A stretch of 33,717 nucleotides of DNA from contig VFLK01000006.1 of NCBI GenBank assembly GCA_009885085.1, forward strand, positions 1 to 33,717, written 5' to 3'. The notes under the pieces were generated by a model. That model made no database searches, was not told the origin of the DNA, and was given only the letters and a program-made list of their open reading frames with translations. Below are positions 25,686 through 33,717 of this stretch, in pieces. Within the stretch, counting starts at the first letter, position 1. Every line of letters begins with the position of its first letter. This DNA is from Minisyncoccota bacterium (lineage in GTDB: Bacteria; Patescibacteriota; Microgenomatia; UBA1400; PJMF01). The position numbers and the translations under genes are program-made.

Positions 25686-27992
25686 ATGTCTTATCCGACA
25701 TATCCAAACACCTACAAGAAGGACATTCAAGTTGGTGACAAAATCGTATCCATCGAGATCGGTAAATTTTCAGAACAAGTCAGTGCCGCTGTGCTCATAA
25801 CTTGTGGTGAAACCGTAGTACATACCACCGTTGCTCTTGGCAGAAAAATTGATTTGGGTTATTTCCCACTTTCAGTTGAGTTTGCTGAGAAATTATACGC
25901 AGCTGGAATCATTAAAGGTTCTAGATGGGTTAAAAGAGATGGTCGTCCTTTAGACGAAGTTATCTTGAAAGCACGTGTTATTGACCGTTCATTAAGACCA
26001 TTATTTCCAGAAGGTCTCACAAATGAAATTCAAGTAATTAATACTGTTTTCTCATATGATGGTCAAAATGATCCAGACATGCTTGGTCTATTAGGAAGTG
26101 CTCTTGGTTTAGCAATTTCTGAAATTCCTTTCGATGGTCCAATGGCTGGTTTGAGAATTGGTTACAACAAAGAAACAAGTCAATTTTTATACAATCCAAC
26201 ATATGATGAAAGAGACACATCAAGTTTAGATTTGATTGTTGCAGGTTCCGGAGATGCAGTTGTTATGGTTGAGGCAGGCGCAAATGAAATTAAGGAAGAC
26301 ATAATGGTCGAAGCCTTAATTAAAGCTCAAGAAGAAATGGGCAAGATTTGTACAGCTATTAACGAAATTGTCGCCGAAGTTGGCAAAGAAAAAGTAGAAT
26401 TAATTGATGATGCAACAAAAGCAAAAAGTGCTAAAAATGAAGCATTAGTCGAAAAAATCTACGCTAAAAATGTCAAAGAACTTAAAGAAATAGTTAAAAA
26501 AGAAGGTGTTTTAATCAAAGAGTCTGGTTTTGATGAACTCAAAGCAAAATTAGTTGCAGAACTTGTCAAAGAAGATGATGACAGCAAAGATGCAGTTACT
26601 GAAAAGGAAGTTGCTTCAGCTCTTTATAATATGACTAAAAAAGCTGCTAGAGAAATGATCTTAGCCGATGGTATTAGACCAGATGGTAGAAAAACTGATG
26701 AAATTAGACCAATTTGGGTCGAAGTCGATGTTTTTCCAAGAACCCATGGTTCAGCTATGTTTAAAAGAGGCGCAACACAAGGTGTTACGATCGCAACTTT
26801 AGCAGATCCTTCTAGAGCTCAATTGACTGAAAGTATTAGAGGAGAAGAAGAACTTAAATACTTTCATCACTACAGTATGCCTCCTTATGCTTCTGGAGAA
26901 GCCGGTAGATTTGGTGCTCCAAAACGTCGTGAGATTGGTCATGGTGCTTTAGCAGAGAGAGCATTGAAACCAATGCTCCCTACCCAAGAAGAATTCCCAT
27001 ACACGATTCATGTTGTGACTGAAATTATGAGTTCAAATGGCTCAACATCTCAGGCTGCAGTTTGCGGTTCAACACTTTCATTAATGGCTGCAGGTGTACC
27101 TATTAAACGTCCAGTTGCAGGAATTGCAATGGGTCTAATGAGTGATGGTAAGCAATACTTAGTTTTATCAGATATTCAAGGTTTAGAAGATCACGTTGGT
27201 GACATGGACTTTAAAGTAGCTGGAACAACAGAAGGTATTACCGCTATCCAAATGGATATTAAGCTAAAAGGAATTCCAAGAAAAGTTTTAGAGCAAGCAC
27301 TTGAACAAGCAAAAATTGGTAGATTGCATATTATGGGCAAAATGCTTGAAGTAATTTCTGCTCCAAGAACTGTTCTTTCTGAGTTTGCTCCAAAAGTTAA
27401 ACAGATTTCCATACCTGCAAGTAGAATTGGCGAATTAATTGGCCCAGGTGGAAAAATGATTAAAAGCATCATTGAGAAGTCAGGTGCTGAGATTAGTGTT
27501 GACGAAGACAAGGAAAATGAACTTGGTTTAGTTAACATTTCTTCACCAGAACAAGAGAAAATTGATGCAGCAACAAAAATTATCACAAACATGATGAGAG
27601 TTGTTGAAGCAGGAGAAGAATTTGACGGCACTGTAACCAGAGTTGAAAGCTATGGCGCATTTGTTGAATACCTAGACGGCAAAGAAGGTTTAGTTCACGT
27701 TTCAGCTATGAACACTGAATTTGTTAAAGATGCAAATGATATGGTCAAAGTTGGTGACAAGGTTCACGTCATGATTGCCGAAATCAAAGACGACGGCAAA
27801 ATTGGACTTAGTATGCTTACTAAAGATCAACAAGCTGAAGTAAACGCCAAAAGAGAATCACGTCCTCAGAGACCATCTTTTAGAGGTGGCAATGGTGGAG
27901 ACCGTGGCGGATATCGTGGCGGTGACAGAGGTGGCGACAGAGGTGGAGATCGTGGTCCAAGTCGTGGTGGCAGTTACGGTGGAAACCGATAA
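25686..27992 (+). CDS. pnp: polyribonucleotide nucleotidyltransferase with C-terminal RGG-rich tail
   Basis: RPLFPEGLTNEIQVI; GSTSQAAVCGSTLSLMAAGVPI; KH ASRIGELIGPGGKMIKSI; S1; tail GGDRGGYRGGDRGGDRGGDRG. Confidence 0.98.
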   Translation: MSYPTYPNTYKKDIQVGDKIVSIEIGKFSEQVSAAVLITCGETVVHTTVALGRKIDLGYFPLSVEFAEKLYAAGIIKGSRWVKRDGRPLDEVILKARVIDRSLRPLFPEGLTNEIQVINTVFSYDGQNDPDMLGLLGSALGLAISEIPFDGPMAGLRIGYNKETSQFLYNPTYDERDTSSLDLIVAGSGDAVVMVEAGANEIKEDIMVEALIKAQEEMGKICTAINEIVAEVGKEKVELIDDATKAKSAKNEALVEKIYAKNVKELKEIVKKEGVLIKESGFDELKAKLVAELVKEDDDSKDAVTEKEVASALYNMTKKAAREMILADGIRPDGRKTDEIRPIWVEVDVFPRTHGSAMFKRGATQGVTIATLADPSRAQLTESIRGEEELKYFHHYSMPPYASGEAGRFGAPKRREIGHGALAERALKPMLPTQEEFPYTIHVVTEIMSSNGSTSQAAVCGSTLSLMAAGVPIKRPVAGIAMGLMSDGKQYLVLSDIQGLEDHVGDMDFKVAGTTEGITAIQMDIKLKGIPRKVLEQALEQAKIGRLHIMGKMLEVISAPRTVLSEFAPKVKQISIPASRIGELIGPGGKMIKSIIEKSGAEISVDEDKENELGLVNISSPEQEKIDAATKIITNMMRVVEAGEEFDGTVTRVESYGAFVEYLDGKEGLVHVSAMNTEFVKDANDMVKVGDKVHVMIAEIKDDGKIGLSMLTKDQQAEVNAKRESRPQRPSFRGGNGGDRGGYRGGDRGGDRGGDRGPSRGGSYGGNR

Positions 27993-28108
27993 TTAGCTTT
28001 TGTTGGCTATCGTTAGTATATTAACGTATTAGTGCTAGCACCATAGCACTTGCCCACGCTAGTTAACTCTTCTTGAAAAGAATTTGATGAAGCCTCATAC
28101 TTTAGGGT

Positions 28109-28975
28109 ATGAGGCTTCAAAATATTAAGAACACTTCAGGCGTATTTTCATTGCTAGATTTTTCTAGAATCGCTACTTTGGCAGAATCTATTGGCCTAGA
28201 TATTGATCATTTAGATCATAAAGATGTGCTTAGCTTTATTTCAGAGAAAATTATGGAATATGTTTCTCCAGAAGTTTCTGGGGTTATTATTGATCCAGAT
28301 TTTGATTTCTCCAGTTTGACTAAAAAATCTAGCAGCACAGGTCTAGTGATGTCTCTCGAAAAGAAGAGAGACAGTTTGGATCCATTTGGTTTGCCAACTA
28401 TCGCTGATGGCTGGGGAATTGAACAAATTAGAAATAATTATGGCTTGGCCAAACTCGAACTTTTTTATAATCCACAGGAAGCTGAGGCATTGAAAAAAAA
28501 GCAGTTTGTGTCTGAAGTGCATGATTACTGCAAATATGTTGGGATCGATTTTTTGTTGGAGCTGATGGTATATCATCCTGGCGGAAGTAATGAAACTACC
28601 AAAGAAGCAATGCAGGAGACACAACTTCAAGCTATCAGCGAACTCTCAAGAAGTTGTGATTTAATTGGTTTAGAGTTATTAGGAGATTCATTGTCGGCGG
28701 TAACTATAACTGCGGCTTTAGACATCCCTTGGATTTATAACGCTAGAGAAATTGGCTATGAAGAGTTTAAAAATAATTTAAGAATATGTGTGGAGAGTGG
28801 AGCTAAAGGATTTATGGCAGGAGATCCAATTTGGTTCGGCGAGGATGTTAAAAAAGTATTATCTTCCTATGAAGATAAGGATAAAATAAAAGAGTATATA
28901 AAGACAGATATAAGAGACAAAGTTATTGAAGTCAATAGAATTGCTAGCGAGATAAGTTCGAATGTTGAAAGTTAG
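28109..28975 (+). CDS. LacD/tagatose-bisphosphate aldolase-like TIM-barrel protein
   Basis: 288 aa; GVIIDPDFDF, LELMVYHPGG, AGDPIWFGED. Confidence 0.55.
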   Translation: MRLQNIKNTSGVFSLLDFSRIATLAESIGLDIDHLDHKDVLSFISEKIMEYVSPEVSGVIIDPDFDFSSLTKKSSSTGLVMSLEKKRDSLDPFGLPTIADGWGIEQIRNNYGLAKLELFYNPQEAEALKKKQFVSEVHDYCKYVGIDFLLELMVYHPGGSNETTKEAMQETQLQAISELSRSCDLIGLELLGDSLSAVTITAALDIPWIYNAREIGYEEFKNNLRICVESGAKGFMAGDPIWFGEDVKKVLSSYEDKDKIKEYIKTDIRDKVIEVNRIASEISSNVES

Positions 28976-28976
28976 T

Positions 28977-29267
28977 ATGAATAAATTTTTAAAAGATTTA
29001 TCAAATGTTGTTTTTTCAATAGTTGGAGTTTTTTTGATGTTTAGGCTTGTCATGAAGCTTTTGGGTGCAAATGAAAGTTCAGCTTTCGTGAATTTTGTTT
29101 ATGAGAATTCGCTTCCGTTGTTATCACCATTTTTGTTAGCTTTCCCGAGCCCAAGTGTTAATGGAAAATTTGTTCTAGAATTTACAACTTTATTTGCTAT
29201 ATTTGTTTATGCATTCATCAGTTACTTGGTTCAAGAAATATTGGATTTCATCAGTAGTAAAAAATAG
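28977..29267 (+). CDS. YggT-like small membrane protein
   Basis: Track ORF 28962..29267; two hydrophobic helices, LPLLSPFLLAFPSPSVNGKFVLEF. Confidence 0.5.
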   Translation: MNKFLKDLSNVVFSIVGVFLMFRLVMKLLGANESSAFVNFVYENSLPLLSPFLLAFPSPSVNGKFVLEFTTLFAIFVYAFISYLVQEILDFISSKK

Positions 29268-29282
29268 TAAAGGTTAAATATT

Positions 29283-29891
29283 ATGTTTACATTACCAAAA
29301 CTTGGATTCGAGTTTGATGCACTCGAGCCTCACATTGATGCAAAAACAATGGAAATTCATTATACAAAACATCATCAAGGCTATACAGATAAACTTAACA
29401 TGGCCTTACAAGGTAAAGAAGATTTATTAAAAATGACAATTGAGGAAATTCTTAAGAATGTCGAGGCTGTACCAGAGGAAATTCGTCAAGCAGTAGTTAA
29501 TAATGGTGGTGGTTTTTATAATCACAATATATTTTGGAGTGTACTATCACCAGAGGGAGGTGCAGAGCCAACTGGAGTATTTAAGGAAGCTCTGATGTCT
29601 AAATATGGCAATCTAGAAGTGTTCAAAGATCAATTTGGTCAAGCAGCTGTTGCTCGATTTGGATCTGGTTGGGCATGGCTAGTTGTTGATGGAGAAAAAA
29701 AATTAGATATTATGTCTTCAGCTAATCAGGATTGTCCTTTGTCAGTTGGTCAAACACCAATTTTGGCTTTGGATGTCTGGGAGCATGCTTACTATCTTAA
29801 TTATCAAAATCGTAGACCAGATTACATTACTGCATTTTGGAATGTAGTTAATTGGGCCGAGGTTGAGAGACGTTACGAATCGGCTAGATAA
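29283..29891 (+). CDS. superoxide dismutase (Fe/Mn)
   Basis: [57 protein letters not shown]. Confidence 0.97.
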   Translation: MFTLPKLGFEFDALEPHIDAKTMEIHYTKHHQGYTDKLNMALQGKEDLLKMTIEEILKNVEAVPEEIRQAVVNNGGGFYNHNIFWSVLSPEGGAEPTGVFKEALMSKYGNLEVFKDQFGQAAVARFGSGWAWLVVDGEKKLDIMSSANQDCPLSVGQTPILALDVWEHAYYLNYQNRRPDYITAFWNVVNWAEVERRYESAR

Positions 29892-29966
29892 TTTTTTTAA
29901 TATCCGTTATCATAAGTTTTCGCATTGTTGTTTATTTAGTTGAAATGATAGCGGAGGGTAAATATT

Positions 29967-30551
29967 GTGTTGCAAATAATTTTAGACGTAGAAACCAAGA
30001 AAACTTTTGATGAAGTTGGTGGCTTTTTCCCAGATAGATTGGGTATTTCATTTGTTGGAGTTTGCGTCAGAGAAGGATTATCTGGTAAAGGTGAAATGAA
30101 AAGCTATTGGGAAAAAGATTTACCATTACTTTTTCCACTTTTAGAAAAAGCAGACGTAGTTATTGGATTTAATGTAGATAACTTTGATATGCAGACTTTC
30201 GTTCCATATTACAGTGCTGATATTACTAAAATTCCTACTCTGGATGTTTTGACTCGTATCAAGGAAAGCGCTGGTCACAGAATTGGTCTTGATGCTGTTG
30301 CGCAAGAAACTCTTGGGATTGGAAAATCTGGAGATGGTTTGGATGCCATAAAATATTTCAACACTCAGCAGTGGGACAAACTTGAAAAATATTGTTTACA
30401 AGATGTGGAAGTAACTAGAGATGTCTATGATTATGGTTTGCAAAAAGGACATGTAAAATTTAAAAATAAATGGAACAGGTTGGTGGAGTGTCCAGTTGAT
30501 TTTAGTTTTACTCCACAAAGAGATGCCGGGTTGCAGATGAGTTTAATTTAA
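29967..30551 (+). CDS. RNase H-like/YprB-type 3'-5' exonuclease
   Basis: ILDVETKKTFDEVGG, VIGFNVDNFDMQ, LEKYCLQDVEVTRDVYDYG exonuclease-like motifs. Confidence 0.7.
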   Translation: MLQIILDVETKKTFDEVGGFFPDRLGISFVGVCVREGLSGKGEMKSYWEKDLPLLFPLLEKADVVIGFNVDNFDMQTFVPYYSADITKIPTLDVLTRIKESAGHRIGLDAVAQETLGIGKSGDGLDAIKYFNTQQWDKLEKYCLQDVEVTRDVYDYGLQKGHVKFKNKWNRLVECPVDFSFTPQRDAGLQMSLI

Positions 30552-30570
30552 TATTTAAATTTAGTATTTA

Positions 30571-30609
30571 AAAAGCTCTCGTCGAAACAAGTTCGAAATA
30601 TTCGCTTTT
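30571..30609 (+). repeat. 39-nt structured motif, copy C
   Basis: AAAAGC-TCTCG-TCGAA-ACAAG-TTCGA-AATATTC-GCTTTT. Confidence 0.85.
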
Positions 30610-30621
30610 ATTTAATTTAGC

Positions 30622-30660
30622 AAAAGCTCTCGTTGGGACAAGCCCAAAATGTTCGCTTTT
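30622..30660 (+). repeat. 39-nt structured motif, copy D (tandem with C)
   Basis: AAAAGC-TCTCG-TTGGG-ACAAG-CCCAA-AATGTTC-GCTTTT. Confidence 0.85.
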
Positions 30661-30758
30661 GTTAAATTAATCAAATTAAAATAATGAACTCGCTGGGCGT
30701 TTTCTTAAGCAAAAATTAAGTTAAACAATTAAATGCATGTTGCCTATATAATGAACGT

Positions 30759-31289
30759 ATGAGCGATTTACAAAAATTTTCCGCAAAAATTTGTTACACA
30801 GCCACCGGAATGCTGATAGTCGATGACAAAGTGCTTTTGGTGAAGCATAAAAAGTTGGGTTTTTGGTTGAATCCTGGAGGACATATTGAGGCTGACGAAC
30901 TTCCTCACATAGCCGCAGAACGCGAGTTCTGGGAAGAGACTGGGATTAAAGTAAAAGCATACGATTCTTTAGGACTAATGAAATCAAGTACCTCGGAATA
31001 TGTTCCTTCGCCAGTCTTGACTAGTCTGCATTGGGTAAATAAAGAAAGTTATGACAAACGTAATTCCAGTAACGATCAAACCAAAAGGGTTGTGACTGAA
31101 AAGTGGCCACTGGGCTGTGAACAACATTTAAATTACATGTTTTTGGTAAAACCAGTCAAAGATGTGGAATTCAGACAAAATACAGATGAATCTGATGGTA
31201 TTGCATGGTTTTCTTTAGATGATTTAGAAAATTTAGAAACGATTGAAGACATCAAGAATGAAATTAAGTTTGGATTTGGGCTGATCTGA
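30759..31289 (+). CDS. NUDIX hydrolase
   Basis: GGHIEADELPHIAAEREFWEETGI NUDIX box. Confidence 0.9.
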   Translation: MSDLQKFSAKICYTATGMLIVDDKVLLVKHKKLGFWLNPGGHIEADELPHIAAEREFWEETGIKVKAYDSLGLMKSSTSEYVPSPVLTSLHWVNKESYDKRNSSNDQTKRVVTEKWPLGCEQHLNYMFLVKPVKDVEFRQNTDESDGIAWFSLDDLENLETIEDIKNEIKFGFGLI

Positions 31290-31432
31290 TTAAATTATTT
31301 ATGATCCTAAAAAATTACCAGAATTTAGCAATTTAATAGATAGAACAGATATTGAAACTTAATCAAATTTATAGTATTTTTGAATCACAGCTAATTAGTA
31401 AAGCTAAATAAGATAATTAAAGGTAATTCAAT

Positions 31433-31684
31433 ATGAACGAAGAAGAAACCCCAAAAGATAATGAATTCGACGCAAACAATTTAACTGGCCTGATATTGGA
31501 TTACTACGATAGATATAGAGTTCCTATCGAGTCAGCAGTAAAATGGCAAAGTAGAATTTCTGAATTAAAACCTGTAGTTAAAGAAGTGCAAAAACAGTTT
31601 ATGATTGCACAAGCAGCCGGTTTTCCAGATCACAATACTTATAATGCAATTATGAATCTTATTAAAAAATTGCAAATGAAATGA
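31433..31684 (+). CDS. small hypothetical protein
   Basis: 83-aa ORF upstream of sufC. Confidence 0.5.
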   Translation: MNEEETPKDNEFDANNLTGLILDYYDRYRVPIESAVKWQSRISELKPVVKEVQKQFMIAQAAGFPDHNTYNAIMNLIKKLQMK

Positions 31685-31752
31685 TTTCATTTTTATTTGG
31701 TCATAACACTCTTCCATGTTAAAATAGCTCCTCAGCAGTAAGTACGGATCAG

Positions 31753-32520
31753 ATGAAAAAAAATACTTTCCAAATATCAAATCTTAAGGTTTCCATAGAC
31801 GGCAAGTCAATTTTGCGTGGCGTAGATTTAGAAGTTAAAGCTGGAGAAGTCCATGCAATTATGGGTCCCAATGGCTCTGGAAAATCAACTTTAGCCAATA
31901 CTTTGGCAGGTCATCCAAGTTATAAGGTTGAGAGTGGAAGTGTTATCTTGAGTGGATTAGATTCTATTGATGAAAATATTTTAGAAATGTCTCCCGATGA
32001 AAGAGCCAATACGGGAGTTTTTCTGGCATTCCAATACCCGGTGGAGGTCCCAGGAGTTCGAGTTCAAAATTTTCTTAAGATGGCTTATGAAGCTCGATTC
32101 AAAAACCAACCAGAGCGACAGTTCAAAAAAGCAATAGATTTTAGAAAACATTTACAGGGTTTGGCAGATGAATTAAAAATCAATAAAGAGTTTTTGAGCC
32201 GTGGACTTAACGAAGGTTTTAGTGGTGGTGAAAAGAAACAGCTAGAGATTTTACAAATGGCTTTGCTTGAACCTAAGTTTGCTATTTTAGACGAAACCGA
32301 TTCAGGATTAGACATTGATGCAATTAAGAAAGTTGCAAATGGAGTTGTAGAAATTATCAAAAAATACAACACAGGAGTGATAGTTATTACTCATTATCAG
32401 AGAATTTTGGATTATTTAAAACCAGATTTTGTGCATGTAATGATTAAGGGAAAAATTGTAGAAAGTGGAGACGCTTCACTTATTAGTAGTATAGAAAAAA
32501 AAGGATATACTGATTTTTAA
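31753..32520 (+). CDS. sufC: Fe-S cluster assembly ATPase SufC
   Basis: VHAIMGPNGSGKSTLANTLAGHPSYKVESGSV; GFSGGEKKQLEILQMALLEPKFAILDETDSGLDIDA. Confidence 0.97.
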   Translation: MKKNTFQISNLKVSIDGKSILRGVDLEVKAGEVHAIMGPNGSGKSTLANTLAGHPSYKVESGSVILSGLDSIDENILEMSPDERANTGVFLAFQYPVEVPGVRVQNFLKMAYEARFKNQPERQFKKAIDFRKHLQGLADELKINKEFLSRGLNEGFSGGEKKQLEILQMALLEPKFAILDETDSGLDIDAIKKVANGVVEIIKKYNTGVIVITHYQRILDYLKPDFVHVMIKGKIVESGDASLISSIEKKGYTDF

Positions 32521-32543
32521 TTAAAACTATCAATCAAAAAAAT

Positions 32544-33026
32544 ATGAAAAAAAATGATCATCAACTCACAAACGACGTTAAATTGCTTCAAAAAGTAGTG
32601 CTAATCCATGGCGACAAATTTTTGATTTTGCAAAGACAAGAGAATGCTTTTTCAAGACCGCTCGCCTGGGATCTGCCTGGAGGAAATGCTGAGTGGCCAG
32701 AAACTTTAGAAGACAAGGAAAACCCCCATCAAAACAATGTTACCAGAGAAGTGTTTGAAGAAACGGGAATTGAGGTTTCAGATGATTTCTTTACAACAGA
32801 AAACTTAGTTGAATTTAGAACTTTTTTTGAGGCTAAAGATCAAGTTTTCAGTGTAATCACAGGTTGGAAAGTAAAACTTAATGATGACTTTGATGAAGAA
32901 AAAGTTAAGATAAGTTCTGAACATATAAATTTTGATTGGATAACTTTGGATATGCTTGATGACTATAATTTTGATGGATTCAAAGGTGAATTTATTAAAG
33001 AAATAATTAGGAAATCAATATTATAA
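32544..33026 (+). CDS. NUDIX hydrolase
   Basis: GGNAEWPE...NNVTREVFEETGI. Confidence 0.88.
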   Translation: MKKNDHQLTNDVKLLQKVVLIHGDKFLILQRQENAFSRPLAWDLPGGNAEWPETLEDKENPHQNNVTREVFEETGIEVSDDFFTTENLVEFRTFFEAKDQVFSVITGWKVKLNDDFDEEKVKISSEHINFDWITLDMLDDYNFDGFKGEFIKEIIRKSIL

Positions 33027-33048
33027 TTTAAAATACTATGCAAAGGAA

Positions 33049-33396
33049 TTGACTATGAATGGCGCCGACACAGAAAAAGATCCAATGGTAACTATAGTAT
33101 CAGAGGCTTTATCAAAACTCTTATTAGTTCCTTCTGAAAAACCAGATAGGATTTTAGATAGTACAGATGGTAAATCAAAATGGAGACGAGGTTGGTTTGC
33201 ATCAGTAATTGGATATATTGATATGCTCGGTATGACCTTTTTTGAAAAAGATAAAGAATTAGAACAGAGAATATCTGATTCAAGAACAAGTTGGTCGGTC
33301 GGTGAAATGAGACAGAGAAGTTTGACAGAACAAAGTGATATTGATCAAGCCGACCAGTTAATTATTGATGTTTTGGAGTATTTGAAAAAGTTATAA
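33049..33396 (+). CDS. hypothetical protein
   Basis: 115-aa ORF between NUDIX and sufB. Confidence 0.5.
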   Translation: MTMNGADTEKDPMVTIVSEALSKLLLVPSEKPDRILDSTDGKSKWRRGWFASVIGYIDMLGMTFFEKDKELEQRISDSRTSWSVGEMRQRSLTEQSDIDQADQLIIDVLEYLKKL

Positions 33397-33406
33397 TACA
33401 AATGCG

Positions 33407-33717
33407 ATGGCAAGATTTACAACCAAGAAAACCAAGGATTTTAAAACTGATAGTTCAGATTCATATGAGCACGGTTTTTCGTACTCAACTGACAGTTACA
33501 AATATATTTTAAAGCCTGGTTTGAATGAGGGCGTTGTCAAGGAAATTTCTGGAATTAAGAATGAACCAGAATGGATGCTAAAAATTCGCTTGGAAGCCTA
33601 CAAAGCTTTCCAAGCGAAGCAAACTCCAATTTGGGGAGCTGATTTATCAGAAATTAATTACGATAAAATTCATTATTATTTGCGTCCTTCCGATAAACAA
33701 GAAAAATCTTGGGATGA
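33407..33717 (+). CDS. sufB: SufB/SufD-family protein, truncated by window end
   Basis: MARFTTKKTKDFKTDSSDSYEHGFSYSTDSYKYILKPGLNEGVVKEISGIKNEPEWMLKIRLEAYKAF, typical SufB N-terminus. Confidence 0.9.
   Translation, partial: MARFTTKKTKDFKTDSSDSYEHGFSYSTDSYKYILKPGLNEGVVKEISGIKNEPEWMLKIRLEAYKAFQAKQTPIWGADLSEINYDKIHYYLRPSDKQEKSWD

Noticed and set aside
27191-27631. 146-aa minus-strand ORF inside pnp
   Set aside because: Antisense to the conserved pnp core; low-complexity Ser/Ile translation typical of shadow ORFs.
31290-31430. Possible coding remnant (IYDPKKLPEFSNLIDRTDIET) after the NUDIX gene
   Set aside because: Only ~20 residues without start codon or recognisable homology; cannot be supported.
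1-33717. CRISPR array or toxin-antitoxin/defence island
   Set aside because: No regularly spaced direct repeats or cas-like ORFs seen; the XRE gene is the only HTH regulator and has no adjacent recognisable toxin.

Overview
A 33.7 kb AT-rich bacterial window. Gene content and reduced proteins (short IF2 and HrcA, DnaJ without a Zn finger, stand-alone PolA-type exonuclease and tRNA-binding domain) suggest a Patescibacteria/CPR-like genome; this is inference, not proven. Roughly 1-5.8 kb looks like an integrated mobile element: XRE regulator, zinc-ribbon protein, DUF5659-like protein, HTH replication-like protein and a large serine recombinase. The recombinase abuts the 3' end of a minus-strand initiator-type tRNA. 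The rest is mostly housekeeping: ftsB-like, Xer-like recombinase, trpB, trpS, tRNA-binding protein, ftsH, PolA-type exonuclease, glycosyltransferase, an interrupted GH39-like gene, hrcA-grpE-dnaK-dnaJ, nusA-infB, rpsO, pnp, aldolase, YggT-like, sod, exonuclease, NUDIX x2, sufC and partial sufB. The strongest non-coding signals are: (1) a textbook trp-type attenuator upstream of trpB, with a 16-aa leader peptide carrying tandem Trp codons, competing 1:2/2:3/3:4 helices and a T7 tract; (2) a four-copy 39-nt structured intergenic motif with fixed loops and three different fully compensated 5-bp stems; (3) a switch-like or pseudoknotted leader that can sequester the serine recombinase Shine-Dalgarno; (4) degenerate CIRCE operators at hrcA and, in tandem, at dnaK; (5) single in-frame stops (TAA in trpB, TGA in the GH39-like gene) in otherwise intact genes; (6) several large intergenic palindromes. 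All calls were made by eye without database searches or folding software.
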